NCBI RefSeq assembly: GCF_003259335.1
Contig: NZ_QLLL01000003.1
Location: 558,001 to 622,000 of the forward strand
Direction: 5' to 3'
DNA: 64,000 nucleotides
Source: Chitinophaga skermanii
GTDB taxonomy: Bacteria; Bacteroidota; Bacteroidia; Chitinophagales; Chitinophagaceae
Shown: positions 26,910 through 36,063 of the stretch, one piece after another
How positions within the stretch are numbered: the first letter of the stretch is position 1
How the letters are laid out: the number at the start of each line of letters is the position of its first letter
Position numbers and translations under genes: made by a program
The notes under the pieces: generated by a model
Database searches by the model: none
What the model saw: only the letters and a program-made list of their open reading frames with translations
What the model was told of the DNA's origin: nothing

Positions 26910-28055
26910 ATGATTTTTGACAAACCACTACACCTACCAGGGCAAAAAAGGAAACCGCTAACGACGGTTATTTCTCTGCCATCCGACAGCCTGATGCGCT
27001 TTGCGATGTTCATTGGGCATAGTTTCCCTCAAAGCCATCTTTATCTTACACAAGATGAAGAAATGGTGACTGCTACTGCTATCCCTGTTGCAAAAAAAAT
27101 CTTGAAAGAGCGTTTAAACAATAACGTCACCCCAACATTCATCATCTGCAACATGGAAGGCGGCGAATCTCTTTTGCCAGGCCTCCTCGAATTATTACAA
27201 GATCACAAGCATTATCGCAAAATCCCATTTTTCGTTTACGCAGAATCGTTAGACACCGTTCAGAAAGAAACCCTTTCCAAACTAGGCGGTATCGACGATA
27301 TTATCACTGCTAAAACAACCCCTGAAGAATTTTCTACTAAACTCCAATTCGCAAGAAAGTTCCGATTACTTTCTGCGAAAACACAAATGGAAGAAAAGCA
27401 ACAAAAACGCATGCTCACCAAGCAAAAGGTTGACTATGTGTTGAAAAGAGGTTTCGATATCACCGCCTCCGGCTTGATTCTCCTCGCTTTATCGCCCGTA
27501 TTCCTGGTGATTGCTGCCGCCATAAAAATCGATTCGCGTGGACCGATTTTCTATATCTCTAAACGTGCCGGCAATCGCTATAAAGTATTCAATTTCTACA
27601 AGTTCAGAACCATGGTGGCAGATGCCGATAAACGTGTCAAAGATTTAAGCCACTTAAACCAATACGACGTTAATAACGCCAATGGTGGTCCTGTTTTCTT
27701 CAAACTCAGTAACGATCCGCGCGTAACAAAGCTAGGTGCCTTCTTACGTAATAGTAGTATCGATGAGTTGCCACAATTACTCAATGTTTTATTAGGCGAT
27801 ATGAGCCTCGTAGGCAACCGCCCATTACCATTATACGAAGCTGCCAGCTTAACAACCGATAACTATGCCGGCCGATTCCTTGCACCTGCAGGTATCACTG
27901 GGTTATGGCAAATCAAAAAAAGAGGACAAAAGGAAATGAGTGTGGATGAAAGAATCAATTTAGACAAGGATTACGCTGAAAAAACATCATTCTTATACGA
28001 TATGTGGATCTTAACAAACACCCCAAAAGCGTTGATCCAAAAAGACAATGTATAA
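26910..28055 (+). CDS. Undecaprenyl-phosphate sugar-1-P transferase with receiver-like N-terminus
   Basis: A 381-residue protein. The ATG at 26910 is preferred to an in-frame TTG two codons earlier. Residues about 180-380 are the bacterial sugar transferase domain: [27 protein letters not shown] membrane hairpin, [49 protein letters not shown] and AGITGLWQI. This family loads the first sugar phosphate on undecaprenyl phosphate. Residues about 15-150 alternate strands and helices like a receiver ([38 protein letters not shown]) but lack the acidic pair and a clear phospho-Asp. Such proteins usually have N-terminal helices or none, so this fusion is unusual. Confidence 0.88.
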   Translation: MIFDKPLHLPGQKRKPLTTVISLPSDSLMRFAMFIGHSFPQSHLYLTQDEEMVTATAIPVAKKILKERLNNNVTPTFIICNMEGGESLLPGLLELLQDHKHYRKIPFFVYAESLDTVQKETLSKLGGIDDIITAKTTPEEFSTKLQFARKFRLLSAKTQMEEKQQKRMLTKQKVDYVLKRGFDITASGLILLALSPVFLVIAAAIKIDSRGPIFYISKRAGNRYKVFNFYKFRTMVADADKRVKDLSHLNQYDVNNANGGPVFFKLSNDPRVTKLGAFLRNSSIDELPQLLNVLLGDMSLVGNRPLPLYEAASLTTDNYAGRFLAPAGITGLWQIKKRGQKEMSVDERINLDKDYAEKTSFLYDMWILTNTPKALIQKDNV

Positions 28056-28095
28056 GATTTATAGGAACCATCAATAACCGAGTACAGTACATACA

Positions 28096-29013
28096 ATGAC
28101 AACGACACCCAAAAGCAACCCACTTGTGTCGCTGATAACGTTGAATTTCAACCAAACAGCGATTACCTGTGAGTTTCTTGAATCAACTAAACTATTAACG
28201 TACAAGAATTTCGAAACAATCGTCGTAGATAATGGCTCGAAAGAAGACCCTACGGCGCAGATATTAGCGGGCAATTACCCGAATGTACAAGTATTGGTAA
28301 GTCCTACTAACCTAGGATTTACCGGTGGCAATAACTTTGGTATGCACCATGCCAAAGGCGATTTTATTTTTATCGTGAACAACGATACGGAAGTAACTCC
28401 CGACTTGCTTGAACGCCTGTTGGCACCCTTTGAGCAAGATGAAACTATTGGTGTTACTTGCCCAAAAATTCGCTATTTCCACAACCCCGATACTATTCAA
28501 TACGCAGGCTTCAACCCTATGAACTTGTTCACAGGCAGGCAATCGGCAGTTGGTAGTAAAGAGGTAGACAATGGGCAACACAACCAGCCGGGCTTTACAC
28601 ATTGTGCGCACGGCGCCGCTATGCTCGTTAAACGCGAGGTAATTGAAAAAGTAGGCATGTTTGCCGACAAGTTTTTCATTTATTACGAAGAAAGTGATTG
28701 GAGCGCACGCATTATCCGCGCGGGCTTCAAAATTATGTACGTGGCCGATGGATTAATTTACCACAAAGAATCCATCACCATGGGTAAAGAAAGCGCTATC
28801 AAAGTGTATTACCATACCCGTAACAGGATCCTGTATATGCGTAGGAATACCAACTTTATGCAATTAATGGCATTCTCGCTTTTCTTCACTTTCCTCACTT
28901 TCCCCAAGGGTGTAATGAAATATACACTAAAGGGACAGTTCCAGCATTTGAAATCGTTTTTGAGAGGGGCGTTCTGGAACCTAACTACCTCTAGTTATTC
29001 ACCCGTATCGTAA
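28096..29013 (+). CDS. Glycosyltransferase family 2 (rhamnosyltransferase-like)
   Basis: A 305-residue GT-A glycosyltransferase. The N-terminus has VSLITLNFNQ and FETIVVDNGSKEDP; then NLGFTGGNNFGM and the metal-binding region FIVNNDTEVTPD. FFIYYEESDWSARI holds the likely catalytic acidic residues. This layout matches WcaA/WbbL-like rhamnosyl- or related transferases. A helix near residues 255-270 may peripherally attach it to the membrane. It sits between the initiating transferase and the epimerase, so it probably adds an early sugar. Confidence 0.88.
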   Translation: MTTTPKSNPLVSLITLNFNQTAITCEFLESTKLLTYKNFETIVVDNGSKEDPTAQILAGNYPNVQVLVSPTNLGFTGGNNFGMHHAKGDFIFIVNNDTEVTPDLLERLLAPFEQDETIGVTCPKIRYFHNPDTIQYAGFNPMNLFTGRQSAVGSKEVDNGQHNQPGFTHCAHGAAMLVKREVIEKVGMFADKFFIYYEESDWSARIIRAGFKIMYVADGLIYHKESITMGKESAIKVYYHTRNRILYMRRNTNFMQLMAFSLFFTFLTFPKGVMKYTLKGQFQHLKSFLRGAFWNLTTSSYSPVS

Positions 29014-29032
29014 CAAAAAAAAATTGGCAATC

Positions 29033-30055
29033 ATGATAACATCTTTAGTAACAGGCGGAGCCGGATTTATTGGTTCTCATGTCGTAAAACATTGTTTAGA
29101 CTTAGGTCACCGTGTTGTTGTACTCGACGATTTAAGTGGTGGTTTTGAAGACCATATCCCGCAAGGGGCCATCTTCGTGCAAGGGTCGGTAGTAGACGAT
29201 GTATTGGTAACAAACCTCTTCGAAGAATACAAATTCGACTACGTTTACCACTTAGCAGCTTATGCAGCGGAAGGCTTAAGCCATTTCATCCGCCGCTTCA
29301 ACTATAATAACAACCTCGTGGGTTCGATCAACCTGATCAACGAATCCATTAAGCATAAAGTAAAATGCTTCGTGTTCACTTCATCTATCGCTGTGTACGG
29401 CGCTGGTCAATTACCGATGCGTGAAGACATGGTACCGCAACCAGAAGATCCATATGGCGTTTCTAAATACGCTGTGGAACTAGATTTGAAGGCAGCACAT
29501 GAAATGTTTGGCTTAAACTACGTGGTTTTCCGCCCGCATAATGTATACGGTGAAAACCAAAACATTGGCGATAAATACCGTAACGTAATCGGCATCTTCA
29601 TGAACCAAATCATGCAAGATCAACCATTAACAATCTTCGGTGATGGCGAGCAAACACGTGCTTTCAGTTATATCGATGATGTAGCTATTCCTATCACCAA
29701 TTCGGTGAACATCCCTGCTGCTTATAACCAAGTATTTAACATCGGTGCCGATAAACCTTACACGGTTAATGAATTGGCACAAGTTGTGAGCGATTGCTTA
29801 GGTGCCGATTTGAAAATTAATTACCTCGCTGCACGTAATGAAGTGATGCATGCATATAGCGATCATGGTAAAGCACATAGCGTATTTGGTGCCGGTAGCG
29901 GTATTACTTTGAAAGAAGGTATCGCTCGTATGGCTGCTTGGGCTAAAGTGGTAGGTGCGCGCAAGAGCAAGGAGTTCGAAAACATCGAGATATATGAAAA
30001 ATTACCCCAAGGTTGGGAAAAGAAAAACACAACTACAACCGCCGTTCCAGCGTAA
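29033..30055 (+). CDS. NAD-dependent nucleotide-sugar epimerase/dehydratase
   Basis: A 340-residue extended short-chain dehydrogenase/reductase. The start is ATG at 29033, since the Rossmann strand and GGAGFIG (8-14) follow at the normal distance. Ser117/Ser118 (FTSSIAVYG) and the catalytic pair Tyr141-Lys145 (PYGVSKYA) are present, as is RPHNVYGENQ. It resembles UDP-glucose or UDP-N-acetylglucosamine 4-epimerases and supplies a nucleotide sugar to the surrounding transferases; the exact substrate is not determined. Its stop overlaps the next start (TAATG). Confidence 0.88.
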   Translation: MITSLVTGGAGFIGSHVVKHCLDLGHRVVVLDDLSGGFEDHIPQGAIFVQGSVVDDVLVTNLFEEYKFDYVYHLAAYAAEGLSHFIRRFNYNNNLVGSINLINESIKHKVKCFVFTSSIAVYGAGQLPMREDMVPQPEDPYGVSKYAVELDLKAAHEMFGLNYVVFRPHNVYGENQNIGDKYRNVIGIFMNQIMQDQPLTIFGDGEQTRAFSYIDDVAIPITNSVNIPAAYNQVFNIGADKPYTVNELAQVVSDCLGADLKINYLAARNEVMHAYSDHGKAHSVFGAGSGITLKEGIARMAAWAKVVGARKSKEFENIEIYEKLPQGWEKKNTTTTAVPA

Positions 30056-31236
30056 TGACTAAACCCAAAATAAAAGTATTACAAACCATCCGCCAAGGTT
30101 TGATTGGCGGAGGAGAAACCCATGTGCTTGGCTTAGTTGAAACACTCGACCGTACACTGTTTGACCCCGTGGTTCTATCGTTCACCGATGGACCTATGAT
30201 CACCCGCTTAAACGAAATGGGTGTGAAAAATTTTGTAGTGCCTTCCTTGAAAGCGTTTGATATAAGGCAGTGGCAGAAGGTAAAGGCATTACTGCAAAAT
30301 GAACAAATCGACCTTGTGCATGCACATGGCTCGAGGGCTGCGAGTAACTTAATGTTACCCGCTAAATGGTGTGGCTTGCCGTTAATTTATACTATACATG
30401 GTTGGTCGTTTCACGACGATCAACCATTCTTACAACGTACCATCCGCGAACTCAGCGAAGGCGTGATCACCCGGAGTACACGGTGTAATATTTCCGTTTC
30501 TGCTTCGAACCAAGCAACGGGTATTAAACATATCCGGGGATTCAAATCCGAAGTTATCAACAACGGCATCGACCCGCGTAGGTTCGACGTAAACGGTCAG
30601 TACAAAGACATCCGCTCAGAGCTAGGCATTCCAACAGAGCATACCCTCATTTCTTACATCGCCCGCATTACGATTCAAAAAGATCCTATCACCTTGGTGA
30701 AAGCCTTTGCCGATGTATTACAACATACCAAAGACATTACCTTATTGGTAGTAGGTGATGGTGAGTTGAAAGAAGAAATGATGACAACGGCCATGCAACT
30801 CGGCATACATAGTAATATTGTATACCAGCCATTCCGGTTAGATATCCCAGATATCCTGCATGCCAGCGACGTGTATTGCTTACCATCTCTCTGGGAAGGT
30901 ATGCCAATTGGCTTGCTGGAAGCAATGGCCATGGGCAATGCTGTTATTGCTACCCAGGTAGACGGTTCCCGCGAAATTATCCAACACCTGGAAAATGGTT
31001 GGCTGGTAGAACCCGGTAATAAAGAGTTACTGGCCAATGCTATGTTGAAATTGCACGAAGAGAAATACTTCAGAACGCTTTTACAGAAGAACGCCGTGAC
31101 TACCGTGTTGGAGAAATATAATCTCCATCACATGACACGCTCCGTAGAAGATATTTATTTATCCGTGATGCAGCGTAAGAGGCCGTCTTCGTTCTTTCAT
31201 CAAACCAGTACAGAAAGTATTATCACACCACAATAA
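30055..31236 (+). CDS. Glycosyltransferase family 4
   Basis: A 393-residue GT-B enzyme. The start at 30055 overlaps the epimerase stop by one base. The N-terminus, KIKVLQTIRQGLIGGGETHVLGLVETL, is typical. The second domain has SYIARITIQKDPITLVKAFADVL, LLVVGDGELKEEM and the donor-site SLWEGMPIGLLEAMAMGNAVIAT (EX7E). It is expected to add an internal sugar of the repeat unit at the cytoplasmic membrane face. It is tightly coupled with the epimerase, which may provide its donor. Confidence 0.9.
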   Translation: MTKPKIKVLQTIRQGLIGGGETHVLGLVETLDRTLFDPVVLSFTDGPMITRLNEMGVKNFVVPSLKAFDIRQWQKVKALLQNEQIDLVHAHGSRAASNLMLPAKWCGLPLIYTIHGWSFHDDQPFLQRTIRELSEGVITRSTRCNISVSASNQATGIKHIRGFKSEVINNGIDPRRFDVNGQYKDIRSELGIPTEHTLISYIARITIQKDPITLVKAFADVLQHTKDITLLVVGDGELKEEMMTTAMQLGIHSNIVYQPFRLDIPDILHASDVYCLPSLWEGMPIGLLEAMAMGNAVIATQVDGSREIIQHLENGWLVEPGNKELLANAMLKLHEEKYFRTLLQKNAVTTVLEKYNLHHMTRSVEDIYLSVMQRKRPSSFFHQTSTESIITPQ

Positions 31237-31244
31237 TTCATTGT

Positions 31245-32480
31245 ATGCAAACCGTAGCAGAGATATTTAATATTCTTTTGTGGATCGTGTCGACGATCGT
31301 AGCATTTTACGTGCTGCTACCGTCGTTTTTGTTATTGATTTACGGGTTTAAACGCTTGTTTGGCCTATCTAGTTCACCTTTAAGAAAAGGTGTTAATATT
31401 ACAAAAGAATACAGTTTTGGCGCCATTGTAGCAGCGCATAGCGATCTTACTTTGGTACCGCCTTTAGTTGATTCGTTGTTGAAGCAAGACTACAAAAACT
31501 TTACCGTGTATGTTGTAGCGGATAATTGTACCGACATTAATTTACCGGCTTACGATGAACGCGTGAAAATTTTAGCACCCGAAACGCCTTTCAACGATAA
31601 AACGAAAAGTATTCGTCATGCGATTGAGCACTTTGTTGTTCCCCATGATGCTTTTATCATATTCGATTCCGACAATCTTGTTCGTCCCGATTATTTAAGC
31701 ATATTGAACGCATACTTTAACATGGGATTCCGTGCTGTGCAAACGCATATGTTGCCCAAAAACACAGATACGCGTTTTGCCCAAATGGATGCAGCAGGTA
31801 ACCATTGGTGTAACTTCGTAGACCGTTTGATGCACATGGAAGTAGGGGTGAGTTCGGCTATTTGGGGATTAGGCGTGGCCATTGAAACGGAACTGTATAA
31901 ACAGATTTTATTGGAGCAATTCCAACACGGGCAATTTAAAAACTTGGGCGGCTTCGATAAAAAGATGCAAGCACAACTGGTTAAATCGTTGCCATTGTTG
32001 GCATATGCAGAAGAAGCAGTAGTGTACGATGAAAAAATCCAAGACGGCAGCAAGTTACAAAAGCAACGCACTCGCTGGATTAATGCCTACTTCAAATCGA
32101 TGCACGAAGCATGGGAAGTTACCTTGCATGGCCTGAAGAAATTTCGCCCAGGTGTTGTATTCTTCGGCATTAACATGCTACGACCACCATTATTCATGCT
32201 GATGGGTTCTGCAGGCTTACTTTGCCTCTTCAATATATGGTGGAACTGGCCAATGGCCATCTTCTGGGCAGCAGCCATCGCTTCATTCGTTGTAAGCTTT
32301 TTCGCAATTGTTACCGTTATGAGTAAAGATAGTGGCATTTTTAAAGCCATGTTCTTCTTACCCATATTTGTATGGCGACAAGTGAAAGCATTATTACGCT
32401 TCAACGATGCTAAAAGAAACTTCTTACGCACTGCAAATACCAAAGTAGTGTACATAGATGAAATACTCAAGAAAAACTAG
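31245..32480 (+). CDS. Membrane glycosyltransferase family 2
   Basis: A 411-residue GT2 with an N-terminal helix (about 8-32) and a C-terminal helix pair (about 305-365). GT-A motifs: VVADNCTD, IFDSDNLVRPDYL (DxD), GGFDKKMQAQLV and QKQRTRWINAY, which contains the QxxRW motif of processive synthases. The next-to-catalytic residues AEEAVVYDEK fit the family. It starts 8 bases after GT4 and is the last gene of the plus-strand half, followed by a strong terminator. Confidence 0.88.
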   Translation: MQTVAEIFNILLWIVSTIVAFYVLLPSFLLLIYGFKRLFGLSSSPLRKGVNITKEYSFGAIVAAHSDLTLVPPLVDSLLKQDYKNFTVYVVADNCTDINLPAYDERVKILAPETPFNDKTKSIRHAIEHFVVPHDAFIIFDSDNLVRPDYLSILNAYFNMGFRAVQTHMLPKNTDTRFAQMDAAGNHWCNFVDRLMHMEVGVSSAIWGLGVAIETELYKQILLEQFQHGQFKNLGGFDKKMQAQLVKSLPLLAYAEEAVVYDEKIQDGSKLQKQRTRWINAYFKSMHEAWEVTLHGLKKFRPGVVFFGINMLRPPLFMLMGSAGLLCLFNIWWNWPMAIFWAAAIASFVVSFFAIVTVMSKDSGIFKAMFFLPIFVWRQVKALLRFNDAKRNFLRTANTKVVYIDEILKKN

Positions 32481-32507
32481 TTCTGCAAATATTCAATCAC
32501 GACACAC

Positions 32508-32542
32508 ATCCCGGTATGCTTGCATGCCGGGATATTTTTTTT
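32508..32542 (+). terminator. Intrinsic terminator of the plus-strand polysaccharide operon
   Basis: ATCCCGG-t-ATGC pairs with GCAT-g-CCGGGAT (32508-32533) around a two-base turn, followed by a run of eight T after one A. Confidence 0.9.
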
Positions 32543-32576
32543 GCGCCTACTCCTCACTTAAACAACCCGCGAAATA

Positions 32577-32762
32577 CTAAAGGACTTTGCTGTGTTTTCT
32601 ATTTAAAAAACTTGCTAAAGCTCCGGCGTATTGTAGTAACGTGTCGAGCTTGGAAATGATGATTCCTTTGCTGAATTGATCAATATTAGAACGGTATTCC
32701 AGGAGCATGTTTTCGACAATATCTTGTAAAATGCTTTCTTCCTTTTCTGATAAGAATAAAAA
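32577..32762 (-). pseudogene. Fragment of an AraC-family regulator
   Basis: Between two stops the minus strand encodes 61 residues beginning FLFLSEKEESILQDIVENML and continuing EYRSNIDQFSKGIIISKLD, TLLQYA. This matches my memory of the linker just before the DNA-binding domain of Bacteroidota AraC-family regulators (LSEKEE...NIDxFSxxVIISxLELLLNYAxRFYNRQF). Here the sequence diverges after LLQYA and stops, with no helix-turn-helix and no cupin domain around. It has no ATG at a sensible place. It is best read as a deletion remnant; a moved or truncated copy is also possible. Confidence 0.65.
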
Positions 32763-32829
32763 TTAGAGGTTGAGGTAGCCCTAACTACGTTTATTGTAGC
32801 CGGATTTCTTTCGCGTAAAAAAGTGAGGA

Positions 32830-33393
32830 TTAATAAGGGATATAGTAGATGCCCAGCATGCCTTTCATTAAATCGAGCATCAATACATCGCCTTCATCGT
32901 GCGTACTGTATACATCTACATAAGAGCGGAACCTATATTTCTGTAATGTTTGGTGGTCGACGAATTCGAAGTGATGCATGCTTTGGGCGCGGCCGGAGAT
33001 GGCTTTTTCTTCTTTTTCTAACAGGGTAACGGCTTTCTTGTGTTTTTCTTGGTAGCCGCATTGTTCATTTAACAGTATCATACATCCCGCACTGCAAACA
33101 CATACAATCATAGCAAAAATGGCACAGCCACAGAATAAATACACTACTTCTTTCCATTTAAAGTGCCTCTGCCGTAATACAAAGTAGAGTACAATGCCGC
33201 TTATTATTAGCACGACGGGGAATAAGTACACGAACATACAAATTCGCAAACTGGTTAACTCTACCATGATCAACCGTCCATCGATCATTATCTTAGAAAA
33301 AACAAATAACATAATTAAACCGACCAGCACTAGCAAGCCGATGCCTATGATACTTAATAAATGGAATTTGTCGTTTTTAGGACGTTTAGCCAT
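32830..33393 (-). CDS. Unknown membrane protein
   Basis: 187 residues, not recognised. Three probable transmembrane helices lie at about 13-33, 50-70 and 85-108. Two Cys pairs or singles cluster around the last one (FCGCAIFAMIVCVCSAGC). A soluble C-terminal part follows (about 110-187, ending VLMLDLMKGMLGIYYIPY). Three TM segments and a Cys-rich helix suggest an inner-membrane protein of unknown role. It is isolated: the AraC-type remnant lies downstream and a 480-base gap lies upstream. Codon use looks like its neighbours'. Confidence 0.65.
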   Translation of the reverse strand: MAKRPKNDKFHLLSIIGIGLLVLVGLIMLFVFSKIMIDGRLIMVELTSLRICMFVYLFPVVLIISGIVLYFVLRQRHFKWKEVVYLFCGCAIFAMIVCVCSAGCMILLNEQCGYQEKHKKAVTLLEKEEKAISGRAQSMHHFEFVDHQTLQKYRFRSYVDVYSTHDEGDVLMLDLMKGMLGIYYIPY

Positions 33394-33600
33394 GGCATAG
33401 TATTAGAGGTGTAACGTGGTAACCTCGATTTTGGTGTATGAAAAAAGCGAAAATCTATTTGTTATTCGAAATATACTAGAATTTTCTCAATTGCCCAATT
33501 TACGGCCTTAAAATCCCCCAAAACAGCATTGTAGATAAGTTAACCACCTCCCAATATGAAAATAGGGGTGTAACATGGGATATATATGTAGTATATAGCT

Positions 33601-33663
33601 GGAACATTGGAATAACATTGGAAGACCATTAGAAGACCATTAGAAGAACATTAGAAGATATTA
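33601..33663. repeat. 11-bp imperfect tandem repeat
   Basis: Five to six units of about 11 bp with consensus agaagaccatt: ggaataacatt (33609), ggaagaccatt (33620), agaagaccatt (33631), agaagaacatt (33642) and a decayed unit from 33653. They lie in the 480-base non-coding stretch 33394-33873, before the GNAT/nitrilase gene. The period equals about one helical turn. Confidence 0.75.
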
Positions 33664-33873
33664 TATTTACACTTTATCATAAACACCGGCTATACTTAAT
33701 TCACTTCCATTCAACCCTTTACCTTCAATTTAAAGAAAACTGTTACACTGCGTGTACAAATCATTGCCATACCGTATACTTTCCAGAATTAGGCCGCCAG
33801 TTGTTCACTAAGTGGATGCATGTAATAACTTTTGGGTCTAATTATTGTTTATCTTCTGGAAAACCTCAAAACT

Positions 33874-35400
33874 ATGGCCGATACAATTGAAATCAGGAAT
33901 TTAACAGCAGAAGATTACCACGATTTGAAAGAATCGATGGTAAGCGCGTATAAGGACATGCCGGGCAGTTATTGGAGAGAAAGTACTATCCAGAAGTTAA
34001 TCAGCCTCTTCCCAGGAGGGCAAATAGCTGTAGCCGTGAACGGTAAAGTAGTGGGCTGTGCTTTGTCGATTATTGTGGATTACAATAAGTTCGGCGACGA
34101 CCATACTTACGAACAAATATCAGGTTATTACACCTTCAATACCCACAACCCTAAAGGGGATATTTTATATGGCATAGAAGTATTCGTACACCCCGATTTT
34201 CGTGGTATGCGTTTAGCCCGTAGGCTTTACGATGCGCGGAAAGTGCTCTGCGAACAACTTAACCTGCGCGGGATCGTAGCCGGTGGCCGGATACCCAATT
34301 ACGATAAATATGCCGACCAACTTACGCCCCGCGAGTACATGGAAAAAGTACGGGATAAAGAAATCTATGATCCTACGCTCACCTTCCAATTCTCGAACGA
34401 CTTCGTGGTAAAGAAAATCTTACGTAACTACTTACCAAGTGATGAGGCTAGTCATGGTTTCGCCACCTTGTTACAGTGGTACAACATCTATTATGAGAAA
34501 GACAGTGATATCATCCGCTACAATAAATCCACCGTTCGTATTGGCCTAGTACAATGGCAAATGCGTACTTACAGTGGTGTAGGAGGCTTACTAGAGCAAG
34601 CCGAATACTTTATCGATGCAGTAAGTGATTACGCCTCCGACTTTTGCGTGTTCCCCGAATTCTTCAATGCCCCGTTGATGATAGAATTTAACCAGCTCGA
34701 CCAAGCTGGGGCCATCCGTGGATTGGCGAAGCATACGGAATACATATTACAGAAGTTCTGCGATTTTGCCGTTTCATACAACGTGAACATTATTACGGGT
34801 AGTATGCCAATTGTGATTGATGAACAGCTGTACAACATTGCTTACTTGTGCAGGCGCGATGGTACTTACGAACAATTCATCAAAATACACCCTACACCAA
34901 GCGAAGTGAGTAGTTGGGGAATGAAAGGCGGTAACGAAGTAAAAGTATTTGAAACGGATTGTGGGAAAATTGGGATATTGATTTGTTATGATGTTGAATT
35001 CCCGGAACTCTCCCGGATACTGGCAGCGCAAGGCATGCAAATTCTCTTTGTTCCTTTCTTAACCGACACCCAAAACGGCTATAACCGCGTGCGTTTCTGT
35101 GCACAAGCCCGCGCCATTGAAAACGAATGTTATGTAGCCATTGCCGGCTGCGTAGGGAACCTGCCAAAGGTGAATAACATGGATTTACAATATGCTCAAT
35201 CTGCCGTACTTACGCCCTCTGATTTCCAGTTCCCGGTAACAGGGGTGAAAGCCGATGCCACGCCGAATACAGAAATGATTGTTATTGCGGATGTTGATTT
35301 GGTATTACTGAAAGAACTACACGCCTTTGGTAGTGTTCAGAATTTGAAAGATATGCGGAAAGATTTGTATGAAATAAAATTAAAAAAACCACTGAAATAA
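33874..35400 (+). CDS. Bifunctional GNAT acetyltransferase / carbon-nitrogen hydrolase
   Basis: A 508-residue fusion known in many bacteria. The ATG at 33874 is used; an in-frame upstream start would add 14 unlike residues. Residues about 1-190 are a GNAT domain (IEVFVHPDFRGMRLARRLYDA carries the acetyl-CoA loop). Residues about 215-500 are a nitrilase-type hydrolase with the Glu-Lys-Cys triad: Glu near 261 (FPEFFNAP), Lys near 336 (IKIHPTP) and Cys near 371 (ICYDVEFPE). It probably acts on an amide or on an acetylated amine; the substrate is not established here. The gene downstream encodes a thiamine-binding-type protein. Confidence 0.92.
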   Translation: MADTIEIRNLTAEDYHDLKESMVSAYKDMPGSYWRESTIQKLISLFPGGQIAVAVNGKVVGCALSIIVDYNKFGDDHTYEQISGYYTFNTHNPKGDILYGIEVFVHPDFRGMRLARRLYDARKVLCEQLNLRGIVAGGRIPNYDKYADQLTPREYMEKVRDKEIYDPTLTFQFSNDFVVKKILRNYLPSDEASHGFATLLQWYNIYYEKDSDIIRYNKSTVRIGLVQWQMRTYSGVGGLLEQAEYFIDAVSDYASDFCVFPEFFNAPLMIEFNQLDQAGAIRGLAKHTEYILQKFCDFAVSYNVNIITGSMPIVIDEQLYNIAYLCRRDGTYEQFIKIHPTPSEVSSWGMKGGNEVKVFETDCGKIGILICYDVEFPELSRILAAQGMQILFVPFLTDTQNGYNRVRFCAQARAIENECYVAIAGCVGNLPKVNNMDLQYAQSAVLTPSDFQFPVTGVKADATPNTEMIVIADVDLVLLKELHAFGSVQNLKDMRKDLYEIKLKKPLK

Positions 35401-35474
35401 AAGTTTTGTATTTTCTTTGCGTATACATCTGCTGCACTTAGCCCAGTGCTGCCATATCTAGTAAACCAAGAACC

Positions 35475-35783
35475 ATGCAACATAAGATTAACCTGGCCTT
35501 GCAAATATTGCCGCAAGTAGCTACAGACCAAGTTTATGCCGTAGTTGATGAAGCAATTGCCGTGATTAAGAATTCGGGGGTTAAATACCGTGTATGCCCC
35601 TTTGAAACCGTGATGGAAGGAACGTACGACGAACTAATGGACATCGTGCGTAAAGCCCAAGAAGTATGTTTCAAAGCAGGAGCAGGCCAATTGCTCGTAT
35701 ACATCAAAATGCAAATCAAAGCAAACGAAGATGTTTCCATCGAAGATAAAACAGGCAAATATGATGCAGAAGCATCGTTGTAA
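35475..35783 (+). CDS. Thiamine-binding-type protein (MTH1187/YkoF-like)
   Basis: A 102-residue small alpha/beta protein: INLALQILPQ, AIAVIKNSGVKYRVCPFETVMEGTYDELMDIV, and CFKAGAGQLLVYIKMQIK. This matches the MTH1187 (DUF77) family, which binds thiamine or related molecules and forms dimers or tetramers. No TPP riboswitch was seen nearby. It lies 74 bases after the GNAT/nitrilase gene on the same strand and may be cotranscribed. A 10-bp hairpin follows. Confidence 0.85.
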   Translation: MQHKINLALQILPQVATDQVYAVVDEAIAVIKNSGVKYRVCPFETVMEGTYDELMDIVRKAQEVCFKAGAGQLLVYIKMQIKANEDVSIEDKTGKYDAEASL

Positions 35784-35790
35784 GTAATCG

Positions 35791-35827
35791 TCATCGGCGT
35801 CTATTATACAATGAATAACGCCGATGA
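35791..35827 (+). terminator. Possible terminator hairpin after the thiamine-binding gene
   Basis: TCATCGGCGT (35791-35800) pairs perfectly with ACGCCGATGA (35818-35827) around 17 bases. The T tract after it is weak (TCACTTTCC). Confidence 0.45.
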
Positions 35828-35961
35828 TCACTTTCCAGTAAAGTAGCACGGGAATTGTTGTTATATTTAGCTAGATAGTAAACACTTATTACGGGAAGTT
35901 AATTCAACCGGCGTTCTGCCCGGTTTAGTCCAATTTGAAACGCAATTTTTTATCAACCAAA

Positions 35962-36035
35962 TGAGATAGGGATACACGCTGAAACCGCAATGGTGGCCAA
36001 CTCACACTCTTCTTTATCGCTGTTATCCCATCTCA
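35962..36035 (+). promoter_or_regulatory. Long-range leader helix before the SusC gene
   Basis: TGAGATAGGGATA (35962-35974) pairs with TATCCCATCTCA (36024-36035), 12 bp with one bulged A. It encloses about 49 bases and ends 28 bases before the SusC ATG. Inside are CCGCAATGG and GGCC elements. I compared it by eye with cobalamin, TPP, FMN and ZTP riboswitch signatures and it fits none. It could be a regulatory leader or an RNA-stability element. Confidence 0.45.
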
Positions 36036-36063
36036 ATTATTTATTCAACCCAAAATCGCGCTC

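Noticed and set aside
35870-36063. Cobalamin, TPP or other known riboswitch before the SusC gene
   Set aside because: None of the conserved boxes of these classes could be found. Only the long-range helix is supported, so it is reported as an unassigned leader structure.
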